A program made the position numbers and the translations under genes. This document shows positions 29,013 to 39,095 of a DNA stretch of 64,000 nucleotides, piece after piece. This stretch comes from Rebecca billardiae RCC1528. Taxonomy: Eukaryota; Haptophyta. Where the stretch lies: assembly GCA_965240325.2 (NCBI GenBank), contig OZ251233.1, positions 2,170,001-2,234,000 of the forward strand, written 5' to 3'. Positions within the stretch are counted from its first letter, which is position 1. Every line of letters starts with the position of its first letter. Under the pieces are notes generated by a model, which did no database searches, was not told where the DNA came from, and saw only the letters and a program-made list of their open reading frames with translations.

Positions 29013-32000
29013 CTATCTGCGAACGCGCCACTGCTGCTGACGATGCCGTCGATACGCGCGCTGGATGGTGCACGCGGCCACGCGCATGGCGGCCACCATC
29101 TGTGCCGCGCGCCGCCTCTCCTTCTCGCGCCTCGCCTCGGCGCGCGCGGCGGCGACGGCTTGCCGGCCCTGCTGCGCGAGCAGGTGGCGGCGGAAGGCTC
29201 TCTGGATCCGCACCGCGGCCGCGCGCATCGCCTCGACCAGCTCCGCCGCCTTGCGCCGCTGCTCCGCGCGCCAGCGCCGCCTGGCCGCGCGCGCGCGCGC
29301 GGCAGCTCCACGCGCCGCGCTCTGCAACACCAGGGCCGCCTCGAGCTCGGCGCGCGCGCGCGCCGCGCGCCTGCGGCCCGCATGGCCGCGGCCGACGCGC
29401 TGGATGAGCGGCACGGCGACGCGCCGCCGGCTGGCGACGGCGCGGCCGGCGCGGCCGCGCGCGAGCCGCTGCACCGCCGTCGCGCCCGCCTCCCGCCGCG
29501 CGCGCTCGGTGCGCGCGGCGGCCGCGGCGCGCCGAGCCGCGCGCCCGCGCGCGCCCGCCTGCACTGCGGTGGCGGCGAGCGCGCGCGCCAGCTCGGCGCG
29601 CGCCGCGCGCGCCGCGCGCCGCGCGGCGAGCCCACGGCTCGCCGCCTGGATGGAGGTGGCGGCGGCCTGCCTCGCGCGCTCCAGCCGCGCCGCGGCCGCG
29701 GCCTCACGCCCCGCGCGCCCGCGCGCGCCCGCCTGGATGGCGGTGGCGGCGAGCGCGCGCGCCCTCGCCTCGCGCGCGGCGCGCGCCGCGCGCATCGAGG
29801 ATCGGCGGCGCGCGCCGGCTTGCACGGCGGTAGCGCCGCGGACGCGCGCGCGGTGGGCGCGCGCCACAGCGGCGAGAGCGCGGCCGGCGCGGCCGCGCGC
29901 ACGCGCCTGGATCGTCGTCGCCGCGCCGCGCTCGAGGCGCAGCCGCGCCGCGATCGCGCGGGCGGCGCGGCCGCGCGCGTGTCGCTGCACGCCCGTCGCG
30001 GCCGCGGCGCGGCGCGCGCGCTCGGCGCGCGCCGCGGCCGCGGCCTCACGGCCCGCGTGCCCGCGCGCGCCCGCCTGGATGGCGGTGGCGGCGAGCGCGC
30101 GCGCCAGCTCGACGCGCGCCGCGCGCGCCGCGCGCCGCGCCGCGCGCCCGCGGCTCGCCGCCTGGATCGACGTCGCGGCGGCCTGCCGCGCGCGCTCCAG
30201 CCGCGCCGCGGCCTCGTCCGCCGCGCGCGCGCGCCGCGCCATGCCGCGCGCGCGTGCCTGCAGCCGCGTCGCCGCCGCGCCCTCCGCGTCGCGCTTGCGC
30301 GAGGCGGCTGCGCGCGCCGCGCGCCCGCGCGCGTGTCGCTGCAGCTGCACCGCCGCCAGCTCGCGCCGGCGGAGCAGCGCCGCCGTCCTCGCGCGCGCCT
30401 GCTTGCCGCGCGCGCGCGCCGCGATGCGCGTCGCCGCGGCGCGCCACAGCGCTCGGCGCAGCGCCGCCGCGCCCGAGGTCGAGCGACGCGCGGCGCGTCC
30501 GCGCGCCGCGGCCTGCACGCGCAGCGCTGAGCTGCGGCGGAGGTGCAGTGTGCGCGCGCGCGCGCCGCGCGCGCCCCTGCCGCGCGCCGTCGCCTGGATC
30601 GTCGTCGCCGCGCTCGCCCTCCGCCGCTCGCTCCGCATCGCCTCGCGCTCAGCACGGGCGGCGCGCGCCCGCCGCGCGCGCGCGCGCGCCCGAGCGCCGC
30701 GCGCCGCCGCCTGGATGCGCACGGCCGCTTGCATCAGCAGCAGGCCAGGTGCCAGCCGCGCGTTGTCGAGCGCGCCGCGCGCGAGCTCAGCGAGCTCGGG
30801 CGCGTCCGAGCCGGACAGCCGTGCGAGCAGGGCTGGGACGCGCTGCTCGTGCAGCAGCGCGCCCAGCGCAGGGTCCGCGGACACGCGCGCGTCCGCCAGC
30901 ACGTTCTGCACTGCAGCGGCCGCGTACGGCCGCGCCGACGCGTGCTCCGCCGCGCCGAGCAGGTGCACGCACAGCTCGAGCCCACCGCCAGACACCAGCA
31001 GCGCCGCGCCGCCGATGTCGGCAAAGTTGGCGAGCGCGCACGCGCACGTGGCCACCGTGTGGTGCCGCTCGAGCTCGTCGCACTCTCGCAGCAGCGCGCA
31101 CACGCGCTCCACCAGCGCGCGCTCCTCCGCGCACGCCAGCAGCGCGCCGTGCGCAGACGCGTCCGCCTGCGCGAGCAGCAGCGCGAGATCGTGCGCGAGT
31201 GGCTCGCGCGCCTCGAGCGGGAGCGCCGCCTTCGGCTCGAGCGCGGCGAGCAGCCGGTCGAGCCGTCGAATGGCATCGGACGGAGCGGTGGCCAGCTCAG
31301 CGGCGGCGGCGGCGGCGCCGCCGCCGAGCGCTCGCCGGTCAGCTGGCTCGGACGGCGGCGGCGCCGGGGCGGCGCGGTCTCGCGGCGGCGTGGCGGTACC
31401 GTCGGCCGGGGCGAGCGCGACGCCGCTCGCACCGTCGGTCGTCGCGTCCGCACGCGCGGCCGCGCCAGCCGGCTCGGCGCCCGGCTCGGCGCCACGGGCG
31501 GCAGTGGCAGCGGCGCCCGCAGCTGCGTCGTCCACAGCGGCCGCGCGCTCAGCGCCCCTGTGCGCGCCGCCCGGCGGGGTCCGCTCTGCCGCGCTGGCAG
31601 GGGCGGTGGCGGGCGCCGCAGCGGCGGGCGCAGCCGGCGCGGCGCCATCAGGCGCGGCCGCGTCGGCCACGGCGGCGCGCGCCCGCCGCGCGCGCGCGCG
31701 CCCCCGAGCGCCGCGCGCCGCCGCCTGGATGCGCACGGCCGCTTGCACTAGCAGCAGGCCGGGTGCCAGACGCGCGTTGTCGAGCGCGCCGCGCGCGAGC
31801 TCGGCGAGCTCGGGCGCGGCCGAGCCGGACAGCCGTGCGAGCAGGGCTGGGACGCGCTGCTCGTGCAGCAGCGCGCCCAGTGCCGGGTCCGCGGAGACGA
31901 GCGGGTCCGCCAGCACGTTCTGCACCGCCGCGGCCGCGTACAGCTGCGAGGGCGCGTCCTCCGCGCCGAGCAGGTGCACGCACACCTCGAGACCACCGCC

Positions 32001-33149
32001 AGACACCAGAAGCGCCGTGCCGCCGATGTCGGCAAAGTTGGCGAGAGCGCACGCGCACGTGGCCACGGTGTGGTCGCGCTCGAGCTCGTAGCACTCGCGC
32101 AGCAGCGCGCACACGCGCTCCACCAGCGCGCGCTCCTCCGCGCACGCCAGCAGCGCGCCGTGTGCGGATGCGTCCGCCTGCGCGAGCAGCAGCGCGAGAT
32201 CGCGCGCGAGCGGCTCGCGCGCCTCAAGCGGGAGCGCCGCCTTCGGCTCGAGCGCGGCGAGGAGCCGGTCGAAGCGCGCGAGGTCGGGCTCCCCGGCGTG
32301 GCCCGGGGCCGCGTCGGCCGCGCGCTCAGCCGCCGACGGCTCCGCTGCCGGCACCGCCGGGGCGGCGCCAACCGCCCGCGGCGCGGCCGCGCCGTCGGCC
32401 GTGGCCTTGGCGGCACCGCCGCCCTCCTCGAGCGGCGCGTCCGCGAGAGCGGCCGCGGCAGGCTCCTCGGCGGCGGGCGGAGAGTGCGCACGCGCTTGGG
32501 CGCGCACGAGCCTCCCGCGCGCCACCGCCTGTATCCGCATGGCCGCGTGCACCTTGGCCATCCCCGCCGACATCCTCAGGTTGGCCTGCGCGCCCGCCGC
32601 GAGCTCGCGCAGCTCGGGCATCGTCGCGGCGCTCAGCTCGGCGAGCATGGCGCCCACGCGCTGCTCGTGCAGGATGGTGGCGAGCACGGGGTCGGCGGAG
32701 ACGGCGGGGTCGGCGAGCATGTTCTGGATCGTGGCGGCCGCGTACAGCTGCGAGGGCGCGTCCTCTGCGCCGAGCAGGTGCACGCACACCTCGAGCCCAC
32801 CGCCAGACACCAGCAGCGCCGTGCCGCCGATGTCGGCAAAGTTGGCGAGGGCGCACGCGCAAGCGGCCACCGTGTCGTCGCGCTCGAGCTCGTAGCACTC
32901 GCGTATCAGATCGGCGAGCGCGGGCACGAGCCCGTGCATCTCCGCCAGCTCGAGGATGGACGCGTGCGCGCCGTCGTCCACCTCGGCGAGCGTGAGCGCG
33001 ATCCGTCCAACCACGTCCTCGCGCTCCTCGAGCGTGAGCTCCGCGGCGGGAGCGAGCTGGCGCACGAGGCGCTCGAGCTCCGCGAGCTCCTCCTCCGCAT
33101 TCAGGTCGTCCCGGTACGCCGACCAGTCCGAGCCTCCCGAGTTGGTCAT
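29013..33149 (-). CDS. giant ARM-like / multi-IQ motif protein
   Basis: About 1,378 aa from MTNSGGSDWSAYRDD at 33149; an earlier in-frame Met at 33218 is less likely. Three near-identical armadillo-like blocks lie at about residues 20-190, 290-470 and 626-800. Each contains L(I/L)RECYELERD (or CDELERH), TVATCACALANFADIGG and LLVSGGGLE(V/L)CVHLLGAE. Each is followed by an IQ motif (AAMRIQAVARG, AAVRIQAAARGARGRA). Low-complexity Ala/Pro linkers separate the blocks. From about 810 to the end there is a nearly continuous array of roughly 18-19 IQ motifs (consensus xATxIQAxARGRxxRR, last ACTIQRAYRRHRQQQW). IQ arrays bind calmodulin or myosin light chains, so a cytoskeletal or centrosomal/flagellar scaffold (ASPM-like in style) is plausible. 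The strong DNA-level identity between blocks indicates recent internal duplication. Single exon. Confidence 0.85.
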   Translation of the reverse strand: MTNSGGSDWSAYRDDLNAEEELAELERLVRQLAPAAELTLEEREDVVGRIALTLAEVDDGAHASILELAEMHGLVPALADLIRECYELERDDTVAACACALANFADIGGTALLVSGGGLEVCVHLLGAEDAPSQLYAAATIQNMLADPAVSADPVLATILHEQRVGAMLAELSAATMPELRELAAGAQANLRMSAGMAKVHAAMRIQAVARGRLVRAQARAHSPPAAEEPAAAALADAPLEEGGGAAKATADGAAAPRAVGAAPAVPAAEPSAAERAADAAPGHAGEPDLARFDRLLAALEPKAALPLEAREPLARDLALLLAQADASAHGALLACAEERALVERVCALLRECYELERDHTVATCACALANFADIGGTALLVSGGGLEVCVHLLGAEDAPSQLYAAAAVQNVLADPLVSADPALGALLHEQRVPALLARLSGSAAPELAELARGALDNARLAPGLLLVQAAVRIQAAARGARGRARARRARAAVADAAAPDGAAPAAPAAAAPATAPASAAERTPPGGAHRGAERAAAVDDAAAGAAATAARGAEPGAEPAGAAARADATTDGASGVALAPADGTATPPRDRAAPAPPPSEPADRRALGGGAAAAAAELATAPSDAIRRLDRLLAALEPKAALPLEAREPLAHDLALLLAQADASAHGALLACAEERALVERVCALLRECDELERHHTVATCACALANFADIGGAALLVSGGGLELCVHLLGAAEHASARPYAAAAVQNVLADARVSADPALGALLHEQRVPALLARLSGSDAPELAELARGALDNARLAPGLLLMQAAVRIQAAARGARARARARRARAARAEREAMRSERRRASAATTIQATARGRGARGARARTLHLRRSSALRVQAAARGRAARRSTSGAAALRRALWRAAATRIAARARGKQARARTAALLRRRELAAVQLQRHARGRAARAAASRKRDAEGAAATRLQARARGMARRARAADEAAARLERARQAAATSIQAASRGRAARRAARAARVELARALAATAIQAGARGHAGREAAAAARAERARRAAAATGVQRHARGRAARAIAARLRLERGAATTIQARARGRAGRALAAVARAHRARVRGATAVQAGARRRSSMRAARAAREARARALAATAIQAGARGRAGREAAAAARLERARQAAATSIQAASRGLAARRAARAARAELARALAATAVQAGARGRAARRAAAAARTERARREAGATAVQRLARGRAGRAVASRRRVAVPLIQRVGRGHAGRRRAARARAELEAALVLQSAARGAAARARAARRRWRAEQRRKAAELVEAMRAAAVRIQRAFRRHLLAQQGRQAVAAARAEARREKERRRAAQMVAAMRVAACTIQRAYRRHRQQQWRVRR

Positions 33150-34311
33150 CGACACGCCGTCTTCCGCGCGTCGTCCTCCATCCCTCGTCTTCCCGCCGCC
33201 CCAAGCGCGTGTAACCACCTATCCCTTCGGCAGCTCAGGTGAGCTTCGGAAGGGAAGCCATGGCGGGCGTGAATGCCCGTCCCAACGCGATCCAAGGCGC
33301 GTGTGGCACGTCCGGGACCGGGGGGCATGCCACACGCCGGTCGGCGTCGCCGTACGAGCGCGTGTGCGTGAGTGACAGCTTCCCTTCCGACTTTTCGACC
33401 ACTCTCACGTCCACGTCCACGACCCCGTACGACCGGCGCGCCGGTGAGGTTGCGCATGAGAAGGAGGGCAGGTAGCGGCCAGGATCACCGTTCTGACGGT
33501 CATACTGCCCTCTGGGGCATGCATTGCGACGATGCATGCCTGGCGATGGTCCATCTGACCCTACAAGGCGTGGATCTGAGGAGCAATGTTGGCTGCGCGG
33601 TAGTCGTGCGACCGCCGTCCGACACGGTTCAGCCGTGGCGAATACATTTGGCGTGTGCGCGCCTGTCAACGGCAGGGTGATCAACGACCGGCATGGCTAG
33701 CAAGCTGATCAGGACTAGTAACAACCTTGTCTGAGACCACGCCACGCCATTTGGCGACCTCGCCACCGCTCAATGCCCGTCCAGAGGCACGGACGTGCCG
33801 CACTACCTGGCCAGCCACCGCCACTAAGTGGGGCCCACCATCTGGACCCCCCTGTAATAAAATACTACGAGCTGACACCGTACCGTCATCAGAGAGAGCC
33901 AGAGAGACGGAGAGCAGAGAGAAAGAGCAGCCAGTCTCCGCTGCTGTACTATTCTGTCCGTATACAGCAGTACGTACGCAGTCAGACTTGAGACTATCAT
34001 CAGCTGCGACACAGTCGAATCGGCAGCATATATCAAGTCATCAGCACATCATAATTTATTATATATATATATATTATATTCATATCGTCGTACTGTATGC
34101 TCGGGCTGCAGACAGGGCTGCTGCTGGTCGTCGTGATACTCGTCCGTCGTCGTCCTCCGCCTCGTCATTGGCATGCAATACTACTCAATATAGTGCTGCT
34201 GATGCAAATAATATACGCGTTTATTATTGATGCTGATCATCATCGACGACGATTCATCGTCGTCGTGCAGCAGTCTCAGCTGTTGATGTCAGATGCAGTG
34301 CTGCGTAGTCG
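33150..34311. other. intergenic spacer, no supported gene
   Basis: 1.16 kb between the IQ gene start and the ankyrin gene end. It shows mixed composition with ATATAT near 34060 and GTCGTC-type simple sequence near 34130-34260. Short frames on both strands carry no motif. Confidence 0.4.
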
Positions 34312-35223
34312 TCACAGGTGCCAACTGACACGCTGCTGCCGCGCCCTGGCCAGGTCGTCAGCACCTCCGCTAAAGGTGATCGGGAAGTGGACGAGGAGAT
34401 CGTGCGTGTCACGCGGTGTCTGCGAGAGGATGTAGGCCAGGACCTGTGCGTGCTCGACCGTGCCGCCATGCTGCAGCGGCCGCTCGAGCGGTCGGGCGCC
34501 CAGACACTGGTCCGCTGCAGCTGCCTCCTGCTGCCCAGCGCGTGCTGCGAGCGCGCACATCAGCCAAGAGCGGATCGGCGCGCCATGCGCGTGCGCGTAG
34601 GCAAAAGTGTGGACGTGCCCTCCAAACGCGGCATTGATCGCCGTCTGCTCGTCCCATGGCACGTCATGGGCGCGTGCAAGGGCAACAATGTCGGTGTGCC
34701 CGCCCCACGCGGCGCAGGAGCACGTCCACGCGTCCGCGGGGACGCCGCGCTCGAGCAGCCATTTGCAGGTGGCGAGGTGCCCGGAGAAGGCGGCCGCGCC
34801 GCACGACTCCTCGTCCGCATCGACGCCGGCGCTCGCGAGCCACTCGAGCGCGTCGACACGGCCGGCATGCGCCGCTGCAGCGGAGACTCGTGCATCCAGC
34901 TCACACCCCAGGCGCACGTGCATGTGCTGCAGCACGGCAAGCGGCTTGGAGCCCGCCGCGATGCAGCAGTCGTGCGTGCTCGGCCGAGGGGCGCCGAAAC
35001 CGAGCGCCCACTCGAGGCGGGGCACGGAGCACAGGTGGTCCGAGACCTTGCTGACGTTGCGCGCCGATGCATGCGCACGGCGCGCCGCGCAGTTGAGCGC
35101 CTTGCACGCAGCCGCCGCACACTGCACGTCGCCGTCGTCGAGGAAGGACAGAATGTGTGGTATCTCGTCACAGAGCCGCGCAAGCAGATTCGGCGCGCCA
35201 GCGCGGTCGACCCGCGCGCTCAT
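34312..35223 (-). CDS. ankyrin-repeat (F-box-like start) protein
   Basis: 303 aa. Residues 10-45 (LLARLCDEIPHILSFLDDGDVQCAAAACKALNCAA) resemble an F-box/N-terminal cap: 'lpxeilxxilxfLxxxdvxxxxxxCkxxxxxa'. Residues 65-230 are divergent ankyrin repeats of the kind expanded in algae and large algal DNA viruses (AAAHAGRVDALEWLASAGVD, AAFSGHLATCKWLLERGVP, CAAWGGHTDIVALARAHDVP, AAFGGHVHTFAYAHAHGAP). Such proteins can serve as substrate adaptors for ubiquitin ligases; that role is inferred. The C-terminal 60 residues lack repeats and may be affected by an unseen intron. Head-to-head with the next gene across 149 bp. Confidence 0.75.
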   Translation of the reverse strand: MSARVDRAGAPNLLARLCDEIPHILSFLDDGDVQCAAAACKALNCAARRAHASARNVSKVSDHLCSVPRLEWALGFGAPRPSTHDCCIAAGSKPLAVLQHMHVRLGCELDARVSAAAAHAGRVDALEWLASAGVDADEESCGAAAFSGHLATCKWLLERGVPADAWTCSCAAWGGHTDIVALARAHDVPWDEQTAINAAFGGHVHTFAYAHAHGAPIRSWLMCALAARAGQQEAAAADQCLGARPLERPLQHGGTVEHAQVLAYILSQTPRDTHDLLVHFPITFSGGADDLARARQQRVSWHL

Positions 35224-35372
35224 CGCCGACCCGAGCTCGCCGCTGGAGCAGGCGGCAATGGTTGGCGCTATGCTGGCCGCCAGCGGTGTCGAAGCGCGCC
35301 TTGGCGTGGCGGCGGAGACTTCAATCCGGACTCACACCGAGTACGACCGACCCGCGCTATTAGATTCACGAC
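35224..35372. promoter_or_regulatory. shared spacer of a divergent gene pair
   Basis: 149 bp between the ankyrin gene start (minus) and the LRR-like gene start (plus). It must contain both promoters; no TATA box is evident. Confidence 0.45.
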
Positions 35373-36860
35373 ATGGCGGACCACGACAAGACCGCGTTCG
35401 ACGCCTTCGCGCGCGCAGCGCTCGCGATGGGCGGGCTCGACGAGGCCGAGCTCTCGGAGCTGCAGCAGGGCCGCACCACAGTGGATGCGCTCAACGACCT
35501 CATCGCCCACTTCTGCTCGCCGCGCGTGCGCGTCGCCAACCTCGTGAGCCGACCCGAATTGAACGGCCGGCCGGGGCAGATCGTCGGCCCGCTCACCGCG
35601 GCCGGGCGCTGGCCCGTCGAGCTGGACGAGGCGCGCGCCGGCGCGGGCTCGGCGCCCGCCACCCGCCTCGCCATCCGCCCGGCCAACCTCCGCCCGCTCT
35701 CCGACGAGTCGGTGCCGACCGTGCTCGCGGGTGCGGTCGGCGCCGACCTCGCCGAGGCCATCCACGAGCGGCTCGCCTGCGCGCGCTGCGAGGGGCCGTG
35801 CAGCGCCAAGACGCGCTGCCGCGTGCCGCACCCGCCGCACCTGCGGCAGGACGCCGGCGCCTTTGGCATGGGCGGGGTGTGGACGACCAAGTACCTCTGC
35901 CGCGCGTGTGGCCAGGGCTTTGCTCTCGTGAAGAAGCTGGACGCGGGCGCGGGCGCCGAGCCGCAGGTGGAGGGCGCGCGCTGGTGCTTCGACGGGCGCC
36001 ACTCGTCCATCCCCATCGCCGAGTCGGACCTGCGCCGCATCTCGAGCGCGGAGCAGCACCTGACCGCCGGCCCGGGCCTCCAGGCGCAGCTGGACGCGCT
36101 GCCGGAGCGCGTGGTCACGCTGACCGTCAGCGCGGCCGGCGGCTTCTACGACGACTCGGAGGCGTTCGCGCTCGAGCGGCGGCTGCCGCGCCTCAAGCAC
36201 GTCCAGCTCGTGGACGTGCCCTTCGCGCGCATCCGGCTGGACGAGGAGACGGCCCCCGCGCTCGAGACGCTGCGGCTGCAGAACATCTCGGACGAGTGCA
36301 ATCTGCAGGTGTGCGCGCCCGGCCTGCGCCGCGCCGAGATCCACTACTGGCGCGCGGACGACAGCGCGAGCCTGGAGCGCATGCTGCGCGCGGCCACGCG
36401 CCTCGAGGAGTTCGACTCGTACAAGCTGTGGGTGGACGAGCTCAGCTTCGCCTCGAACGCGCTCACCTCGGTGGACCTGCACCGCGCCGACTCGCTCGGC
36501 CGCCTCTCGCTCTGGGCGCCAAACCTCGAGTCGCTCCGCCTGCAGGGGTGCTACAGCCTCGAGCGCATCCGCTTCCTCGACGACCACGCGCTCGCAGCCG
36601 CGCTGCCCGCGGACCACGCCTGCGCGCGCCCCCTGGTCGTGAACACGGCCAACGCGTGCCTCGGCGCGTCGGCGCGCCGCGCGCTCAAGCGCCACCCTCG
36701 CGTCGTGCTGAGCGCACGCCAGCAGGGCGGGATGCCGACGGAGGGCCTCTTTGCCAGCATGCGCGGCATGATGGGGGGCGACGAGCCCTGGGACGACGAG
36801 TCGGGCGAGGAGTCCGAGTCGGGCGAGGAAGAAGACGACTCGGACGTGGACGACGACTAG
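35373..36860 (+). CDS. zinc-ribbon and leucine-rich-repeat-like protein
   Basis: 495 aa, single exon. Residues about 50-110 hold LVSRPELNGRPGQIVGPL...RWPVELDE and LAIRPANLRPL. This module of about 50 aa is common in haptophyte and dinoflagellate proteins, often next to MYND zinc fingers. Residues about 137-182 carry Cys pairs (CARCEGPC, KTRCRVPHPPH, LCRACGQGF) that can form a zinc ribbon. Residues 245-420 are irregular leucine-rich repeats (LKHVQLVDVPFARIRL, LETLRLQNIS, LTSVDLHRADSLGRLSLW, LESLRLQGCYSLERI). The tail is highly acidic (EESESGEEEDDSDVDDD). Probably a protein-interaction factor; the substrate is unknown. Confidence 0.75.
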   Translation: MADHDKTAFDAFARAALAMGGLDEAELSELQQGRTTVDALNDLIAHFCSPRVRVANLVSRPELNGRPGQIVGPLTAAGRWPVELDEARAGAGSAPATRLAIRPANLRPLSDESVPTVLAGAVGADLAEAIHERLACARCEGPCSAKTRCRVPHPPHLRQDAGAFGMGGVWTTKYLCRACGQGFALVKKLDAGAGAEPQVEGARWCFDGRHSSIPIAESDLRRISSAEQHLTAGPGLQAQLDALPERVVTLTVSAAGGFYDDSEAFALERRLPRLKHVQLVDVPFARIRLDEETAPALETLRLQNISDECNLQVCAPGLRRAEIHYWRADDSASLERMLRAATRLEEFDSYKLWVDELSFASNALTSVDLHRADSLGRLSLWAPNLESLRLQGCYSLERIRFLDDHALAAALPADHACARPLVVNTANACLGASARRALKRHPRVVLSARQQGGMPTEGLFASMRGMMGGDEPWDDESGEESESGEEEDDSDVDDD

Positions 36861-38359
36861 GACGAGGAGCTGCTGGGCGAGGACGAGGATGGTCGTCCTG
36901 AACACGGCGAGGCTGGTGCATGAGTGAGGACGACGTCACCGACGGCGACGGGCTGGACCGAATGCACTGACTACGGTCGCACATCGCGCACGCGGCGCAC
37001 GGGTCGGCACGGGACGGATATGTCGGACGGATTGGTACTCGTCGTAGCTACGACTATACGACTACGAGTCAGTCACGTTCTCGGATGCGCGATGATGTCA
37101 TCGTCGGATGATCGACCATATGACCGAGTGAGTACTAACTAGATGGCGCTACGTAGCCTCGAGTAGTCCGCCGAGTATAAGTGAGTCCGGTAGACAGCCG
37201 GTAACTAGTCCGGTTCTGCTTCGATATATAGATTATAGAGGGGTCAGAGCCCCACTGTGGCGTGTGTGGCCCAAAATCCAACTTTCTGTCGTCTTGAGAT
37301 GAGGCTCTCAAACTTCGGGATGTCAATATTCGCCTGAAATGACCTGGGGTCACGCTGACAAGTTTTGCGGAAAAATGTCACATACTGGAGATATACGATC
37401 TCGATCTCGACGCGATCTCGGCAACATTAGTCAGGGGAGATACACGATCTCCAAGGTGATCTCGCTGTTTGCACCAGAATCGCACCTGCTAGATCACATT
37501 TTGACAGTCTGAAATTGGCACAGACGGATTCTACACCCTGGAATTAAGCCTAAACGAACTTAAACGGACTCAAACACTTATAAACTGAGGATATATTTCA
37601 CATTTCGAGATTTCGGGAGATTGTGTCACTCGGGAGTGTAACGGTCGGAGCTCTGACCCCACTATTCGATATAGCAGTGCAGCGCTGGTCGTGCGGCGGC
37701 CCAGATAATTGTCAGCCTATATCGTCCGATTGGCTGATATGCGAGGGCTGAGGGCGGCCTACCACCGACGCACACGCACCTGGAAGAAACAACTCCCAGA
37801 GGAGGAGCAGCCACCAGCGCAGCGGTGACACCCGAGCAGCCACGCCGGCCGCCGCGCCGCGGGTGCAGCCAGCGAGCCGCGGCCGCACCCGAGACGCGCA
37901 TCGCTTGCCGAGCTGCTGAGCAAATCGGAAATCCAGACCCGCGCCCAATCCGGGCCTGGCTCAGCTTGACGACCGAAAAACCTCCAGGCAGCCGGACCCT
38001 GGCTGCCAGCCCGCCCTCATGAGGGCTACCGGTGAGTTATACCCGCATAACCGCGAGCGGATATTATGTATACAACCAGCATGAGTACTATACCGTTAAT
38101 TAAGCGACAGCGCGGCCCGGCGGTCCAGCGCTGACGCGGGCCATACATATGATGCGGTGCGCTGGTGGCAGCTCGGACTGCTCCGCCGACTGAGCTGGAG
38201 TCTGCCGCATGGCGCATGTCAATTGTCATCTGACAATGGCGGTGATGATGAGCAGTGCTCAGGATAACTACAGCAGTCAGGATTCGGGATTAAGTGACAA
38301 CGATGACGACGCGGACGACGATGCCAGTGAGTCGCTCACGGTGAAGGATACTGCTGATA
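36861..38359. other. intergenic region containing a small TIR element
   Basis: AT-richer than the genes. It holds the element at 37229-37664. A short acidic frame near 38239 (with DNDDDADDDASE) is cut by a stop after overlapping the next gene on the other strand and is not called. Confidence 0.4.
37229..37664. mobile_element. 436 bp TIR element, Mutator-style candidate
   Basis: GGGGTCAGAGC at 37240-37250 is repeated inverted at 37650-37660. Outside lie direct copies of TTCGATATA (37220-37228 and 37665-37673), which look like a 9 bp target duplication as made by Mutator-like elements. Termini read TAG...GGGGTCAGAGC on both sides, but the left side has 7 extra bases. The AT-rich interior has GATCTCGATCTCG-type repeats and no coding sequence. 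Confidence 0.5.
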
Positions 38360-39034
38360 CTAGGCGGGCTCGCACCCGCTCGGACACGTTGGCGCCAGAC
38401 CGTCACCAGAGCCGCGGCGCAGCCCGCCGAACGTGCCGAACAGCAGCGCGTGCGCGTGCGGGCCGCGGGCGCGGAGGTGCGCAAACGATCCGCTGCTCAG
38501 CGCACGCAGCGCACGCGCGGCCGTGCCTACGCTCTGCGCCTGGCCTGACGTTCGCACGCAGCCTTGCGGACAGCGCTCGGGGCCGTCGGCCGACGGCCGG
38601 CTGGGAGGAGGCGACGGCGCGCTCGGTGGCGGGCTCGGTGCCGCAAACAGCTCGACGCGCAGCACTTCGACCTCAAGCGCTTCGCGCAGGGCCTCGAGGA
38701 AAGCGGGGCTGTCGATGATGCCCGCCGCCACCGGCCAAATGTCGCGCCCAACCACCGCGCGCACGTTGACGATGGCGGGCGACTCGGCGTGGAGCTGCGC
38801 GCTCACAAATTGCTGGAACACCCCGATCTCTCTCGCCGTGACCTGCTCGAGCGTGCTCAGCACGTCGGCCGTGAGGTTCGAGTCAGGCCGCAGGTCGCCA
38901 CCGAAGAAGACAGCAAAGCCGACGGCTGGGATCGGCGCGGGCGGCGGCGAGGGCGGCGCGTAGCTCGCCGCCGCCCACACGCCGGGCAGCGAAGCGCATA
39001 GCACGAGCGCCCCGCCGAGCGCGCGCGCGGGCAT
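38360..39034 (-). CDS. secreted Pro/Ser-rich protein
   Basis: 224 aa. The signal peptide spans residues 1-24 (MPARALGGALVLCASLPGVWAAAS). A hydroxyproline-type SPPPAPIP linker follows, then a compact domain of about 85 aa (FAVFFGGDLRPDSNLT, DVLSTLEQVTAREIGVFQQF, VGRDIWPVAAGIIDSP). A second SPPPSAPSPPPSRPS spacer leads to a Cys-containing tail. The SP(n) linkers are typical of algal wall or matrix proteins. The folded domain is not recognised. The last 60 residues are Arg/Ala-rich and may be a mis-read 3' exon. Its start faces the PEBP gene across a spacer now occupied by a foldback transposon. Confidence 0.6.
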   Translation of the reverse strand: MPARALGGALVLCASLPGVWAAASYAPPSPPPAPIPAVGFAVFFGGDLRPDSNLTADVLSTLEQVTAREIGVFQQFVSAQLHAESPAIVNVRAVVGRDIWPVAAGIIDSPAFLEALREALEVEVLRVELFAAPSPPPSAPSPPPSRPSADGPERCPQGCVRTSGQAQSVGTAARALRALSSGSFAHLRARGPHAHALLFGTFGGLRRGSGDGLAPTCPSGCEPA

Positions 39035-39095
39035 GGCCGGGTGCCGACCCCGGCCGGCGCGACGAGCTCAGTTTGGGTCTCGCCCTGCCCTGAGC

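Noticed and set aside
38209-38718. Plus-strand frame with an acidic start (DNDDDADDDASE)
   Set aside because: Only the first 50 codons look plausible; the rest is antisense to the secreted Pro-rich gene.
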